A model generated the notes under the pieces. It was not told where the DNA came from. It saw only the letters and a program-made list of their open reading frames with translations, and made no database searches. Positions 31,481 to 34,276 of a stretch of DNA of 34,276 nt are shown piece after piece. The translations under genes were made by a program, and so were the position numbers. The stretch is taken from the NCBI GenBank assembly GCA_018716875.1, contig DVJJ01000127.1, positions 1 to 34,276 on the forward strand, read 5' to 3'. How positions within the stretch are numbered: position 1 is the first letter of the stretch; each line of letters starts with the position of its first letter. The DNA is from Candidatus Avoscillospira avistercoris (lineage in GTDB: Bacteria; Bacillota; Clostridia; Oscillospirales; Oscillospiraceae).

Positions 31481-33064
31481 TTACCAGGTCACAACTTCCT
31501 CACAGAACCGCATCAGCATGGCCGCCGCATGGGCGCGGGTGGCGTCACCCTGGGGGTTCAGGTTTGCGCCGGAGCCATTGATGATGCCAGCGCCACAGGC
31601 CCACTGCACGGCGGGGATAGCGTACTCGGCCACATCGAAAGCGTCGGCGTAAGAGAGAATATTGGTGTTTTCGCCCACACTCACGTCATAGCCCTGCTTC
31701 TGGGCGAACCGGTACAGCATGACAGCGAACTGCTCCCGTGTAATGGGGTCATTGGTACCAAATGCGCCGTTGCCGTAACCGCCCACGATGCCCTCGCTGG
31801 CAGCCCAGCGAATGGCTTCGGAATACCACTGGCCCTGAGTAACGTCGGAGAAGTCCATGGCGTAGTTGACCACGGGACTGCCCGCCATGCGCCACAAAAT
31901 GGTGGCAATCATGGAGCGGCTGGTGGTGCTGCCGGGGCTGAACCGGTCCGTATCCGTACCGTTCATCAAATCATGTTCATAGACATACCGGACCGCGTCG
32001 GCGTACCAGGCAGTTTCCGCCACATCCGTAAAGGGCAGGGGTTCCGGCATGGCTTCGATTTTTGTAAAGACAGCTCTTACGGTAACTGCACCGGCAGGCA
32101 TGACAAAGGTATACTGGCCGCTGCCCTTTTCGGTAAGCTTGAGTTCATTGCCCTTGCTGTCGGTGACGGTGAGCGTATCCAGCTGGTAGCCCTCGTCGGG
32201 GGTGACCGTGATGGTGACGGTGGCGCCGGAAACCGCCGTGCTGTGGCTGAGCGTTACCGTACCGTGGGCAGGCCGGGACACGGTAATGCCATAGTTGCCG
32301 CTGCCGGAGCTACCACCGGAACCGCCGCCGCTCTGCCGCGTTACGGTAAAGCGGAGTTCCACATCCGCCCGGACGGCATAGCCGTCGGACTGGCCGTAAA
32401 CCGTGAGGGTTTCGTTGTAGGTCCCAGCAGTCAGGCCCGTGTTGGGCCGGACGGTAACAGTGGCCGTATCCGCCGGGGCCAGAGTGGTTTTTGACAGTGT
32501 GCCAAGGGTATAGTTCGCCGCCGTAGGCTGGGTCAGGGTCACCGGCTGGTTGCCCGCGTTGGTGATGGTCACGGTCTTTATCGCTGGGGCTTCCGTATAG
32601 CCCTCGGTCACGGTTCCAAAGTCCAAACGCTGGGGAGCGGCAGAAATATCATAGACCGGCGCAACATATTCGGGTATGGTGATTTTCACCGGTTGGCTGA
32701 CATTCCCCTCCGCGTCCTTTGCCACGATGTAAAGTTCCTTTGCGCCTGCACCCGTAAGGCTGTTAAGGAAAATGGTCTGCTGGGTGGTATCGCAGGGAGT
32801 ACCGGTACCGGTGGTGTCGATGGTCGGCTCACCCGCGCCGCTTTCCACGACTTCATAGTAATAGGTGCCCGCCTCGTCGCTGGTAAACGTTACCGTGGCG
32901 TTGGTTTCGCTGGTGCGGGTCGCGCCGCCAGTGGTTAGGGTCGGGGCGGTGGTGTCAACGGCGAGAGAAATCTCTGCAAAGGCGCTGGCGTAATCGGTCA
33001 GCTTATGCAGATTGAGCGGAAACGGCTCCAGAAGCTGCGGGAAAAGAAAATTGCCCTGGGACAT
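31481..33064 (-). pseudogene. 5'-truncated SLH-domain surface protein
   Basis: The 527-codon frame holds extracellular modules but no signal peptide, ribosome binding site or promoter at its ATG. Recognisable parts are Ig-like strands (about 25-130), an ASH/choice-of-anchor-like domain (LDFGTVTEGY, about 145-245), a Ser/Gly linker, a divergent InlB-type repeat (PAHGTVTLSHSTAVSGATVTI, about 260-345), then three SLH units (about 350-527, PFTDVAETAWYADAVRYVYE, ITREQFAVMLYRFA) that would anchor it to the wall. The first ~20 codons are antisense to a plus-strand coding fragment at 33005-33124. I infer the original 5' end was lost by recombination near 33000. It is unlikely to be exported as is. 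Confidence 0.7.
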
Positions 33065-33124
33065 AAACCGGATGACCGCGAAGAGGAGCAGCGTACCGGC
33101 AGTATGACCATGGGCGGATGGTAA
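33005..33124 (+). pseudogene. C-terminal fragment of an unidentified, probably foreign protein
   Basis: A 39-codon frame, open further upstream without a start signal, encodes a very charged helical tail ending SMTMGGW and a TAA (33122-33124). It starts MQIERKRLQKLREKKIALG. The residue pattern resembles the ends of mobile-element proteins I have seen, but I cannot name the family. There is no ribosome binding site. It marks the edge of the truncated SLH gene. Confidence 0.35.
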
Positions 33125-33137
33125 ACGTATGTATGTG

Positions 33138-33172
33138 GCAAAGGGCCTCCCACACCGTGCGGAAGGCCCTAT
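33138..33172 (-). terminator. Terminator after the phosphoesterase gene
   Basis: On the minus strand, AGGGCCTTCCGCAC pairs with GTGTGGGAGGCCCT with two weak positions, followed by TTTGCC. It lies about 10 bases after the stop. Confidence 0.65.
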
Positions 33173-33181
33173 CCTCTCTTA

Positions 33182-33844
33182 TCAATCACCGATTCCTCCC
33201 ACATAGAATTCAGCCATGTCGTCCAGGCGAAGGCAGGCCAGACGGCGGCGGTCGACTCTCATATGGCCGCAGCCGCAGTCAATGTCAACAATCCCTCTTC
33301 CGTGCCAAATGGAGAAATCCCCGTTCCTCTGTTTGGTGAGGATCACTGTGGGCGTATGGCCGACAATGCAGACGGTATCCGGGTAGGGGCTGACGCTGTC
33401 CGGCTCCACCCGTCCCCAGATGCGGGTATCGTGGTCGTTGCCGGGGCATCCATGCACCAGGTAGAATTTCTGCCCACCCACCGTACATTCCAGATGATCC
33501 GGCAAGCCGGAGAGATATTGCAGAATGCGGTTCCGCTCCGGCGGTGTGCGATGGTAGAGCAGTTCCCGATAGGTTGGTGCTCCCCCATTCTGCCGCCACA
33601 GTTCCCGGGCACCCAATTTATTGCGGGGCCCCAAAGTGCTCAAACACATCTGCTCATGATTCCCCAGAAGCATCGTCATGTTGGGAGAGGCCATAATTTG
33701 CAGGAGCAGCTCTACACCGTCGGGTCCCCGGTCAATCACATCCCCCAGAATGTATAAATGATCCGATTCGGAAAAATGAATTTGTTCCAACATCTGCAAA
33801 AAGAACTCCCGCTCTCCGTGCAAATCCGCCATGCAGTAGACCAT
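33182..33844 (-). CDS. PPP-type metallophosphoesterase
   Basis: This is a cytoplasmic phosphatase of the serine/threonine phosphatase-diadenosine tetraphosphatase superfamily. The dinuclear metal motifs are visible: MADLHGE (DxH), GDVIDRGPD, LLGNHEQM, and YLVHGCPG plus VGHTPT towards the C-terminus. Length is 220 aa, similar to PrpE/PrpA-type bacterial phosphatases; protein phosphatase or Ap4A hydrolase activity cannot be separated by eye. I chose the ATG at 33842-33844, with GGAGG 8 bases upstream, over a start 7 codons earlier. A promoter is at 33878-33906. Confidence 0.9.
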   Translation of the reverse strand: MVYCMADLHGEREFFLQMLEQIHFSESDHLYILGDVIDRGPDGVELLLQIMASPNMTMLLGNHEQMCLSTLGPRNKLGARELWRQNGGAPTYRELLYHRTPPERNRILQYLSGLPDHLECTVGGQKFYLVHGCPGNDHDTRIWGRVEPDSVSPYPDTVCIVGHTPTVILTKQRNGDFSIWHGRGIVDIDCGCGHMRVDRRRLACLRLDDMAEFYVGGIGD

Positions 33845-33877
33845 CCGGCATACCTCCGCTTCCAATATGGTACCCGC

Positions 33878-33906
33878 ATCTTACCATATTCTCCGGCCGG
33901 ATACAA
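33878..33906 (-). promoter_or_regulatory. Phosphoesterase promoter
   Basis: On the minus strand, TTGTAT (33901-33906), a 17-base spacer and TAAGAT (33878-33883) with a TG extension. Confidence 0.55.
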
Positions 33907-34276
33907 CAGGATACACTGTGAGATCTTGCGCCGCAATAGACAAAGAAATCAGCGGTACCATTTTAGCGGCGGAGAAAATGGGTTCCTTAATGGCGCAGGT
34001 CCGATGAAGACTGATCAAACAGACAGCACCGGCGAGGCAAATATCCTCTCCGGTGCTGTTTCATCCTTTCGGGCCCTTTCTGCGTGTGGGTCACGGTGTG
34101 GGTCGCGGTATTTGCCAGTGTCCACCGGTGGTGGGCACTTTTTTCATCCACTCATATTGTGATCTGCAAAAATTGTGCCGCTATAGACAAAGACTACATT
34201 CCGCCGCCAGGACACCCCGCATATGCAGGGAAAGGGCCAAAGGTAACCAAAAATGTGCTGCTTTAGAGCGCCTAAC
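33907..34276. other. Right-end region without a recognisable gene
   Basis: This stretch of about 370 bases has no convincing coding frame. It contains a 15-bp hairpin (34023-34037 with 34045-34059, ACAGCACCGG stem) with weak T-rich tails on both strands. An imperfect 21-base direct repeat lies at 33926-33946 and 34173-34193. Short open frames on both strands lack start signals. Confidence 0.5.
33926..34193 (+). repeat. Imperfect 21-bp direct repeat pair
   Basis: The two copies, at 33926-33946 and 34173-34193, read TTGYGCCGCWATAGACAAAGA and differ at two positions. They flank the hairpin at 34023-34059. The origin is unknown. Confidence 0.5.

Noticed and set aside
31361-32494. A 377-codon plus-strand open frame after the AlbA_2 gene
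   Set aside because: It is antisense to the SLH and Ig-like coding, which shows clear motifs.
34084-34266. Short plus-strand frame at the right edge with two Cys
   Set aside because: No start signal and no domain; treated as non-coding or a remnant.

Overview
This GC-rich window reads as a chromosomal segment of an anaerobic gut Firmicute, most likely class Clostridia and plausibly Oscillospirales. The support is Gram-positive style: strong GGAGG ribosome binding sites, SLH surface proteins, a family-5 peptide-type ABC transporter, PadR and ROK regulators, a tmRNA with an ALAA tag, and an aldo-keto reductase carrying two 4Fe-4S motifs. The genus cannot be fixed from the sequence alone.

Left part (1-8300): an AT-rich partial membrane-protein gene lies just beyond the 3' end of ssrA (tmRNA). 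Then come ppiB and smpB, so both trans-translation components sit together on the minus strand. Next are an SLH surface protein broken by a one-base frameshift, a RhlE-like DEAD-box helicase, a DUF2238-like membrane protein, and a two-gene operon of a flavin-reductase-like protein and a D-hydantoinase/dihydropyrimidinase. A tRNA-Ala(GGC) with its own promoter and terminator follows.

Central part (8797-21876): on the minus strand, a solute-binding lipoprotein, two permeases and two ATPases of the Dpp/Opp type are followed by a cytoplasmic GH29 alpha-L-fucosidase whose RBS lies inside the end of the last ATPase gene. Beyond a strong hairpin come an M17 aminopeptidase and an unusual transglutaminase-like/thioredoxin-like protein. 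A ROK-family regulator and a CutC-family protein are transcribed divergently. My inference is that this is an uptake and trimming locus for fucosylated oligosaccharides or glycopeptides under ROK control.

Right part (22000-34276): a PadR regulator overlaps a gene for a HAAS-like prefix domain fused to a divergent SEDS (RodA/FtsW-like) membrane protein. Then follow a small membrane-anchored protein, a MATE exporter, a duplicated-domain lipoprotein, a 4Fe-4S aldo-keto reductase, a histidine kinase/response regulator pair, an AlbA_2 (Schlafen-type) ATPase-like regulator, a 5'-truncated SLH protein abutting a foreign-looking coding fragment, and a PPP-type phosphoesterase. The last 400 bases hold no clear gene. 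No CRISPR array, rRNA or intact transposase was seen.
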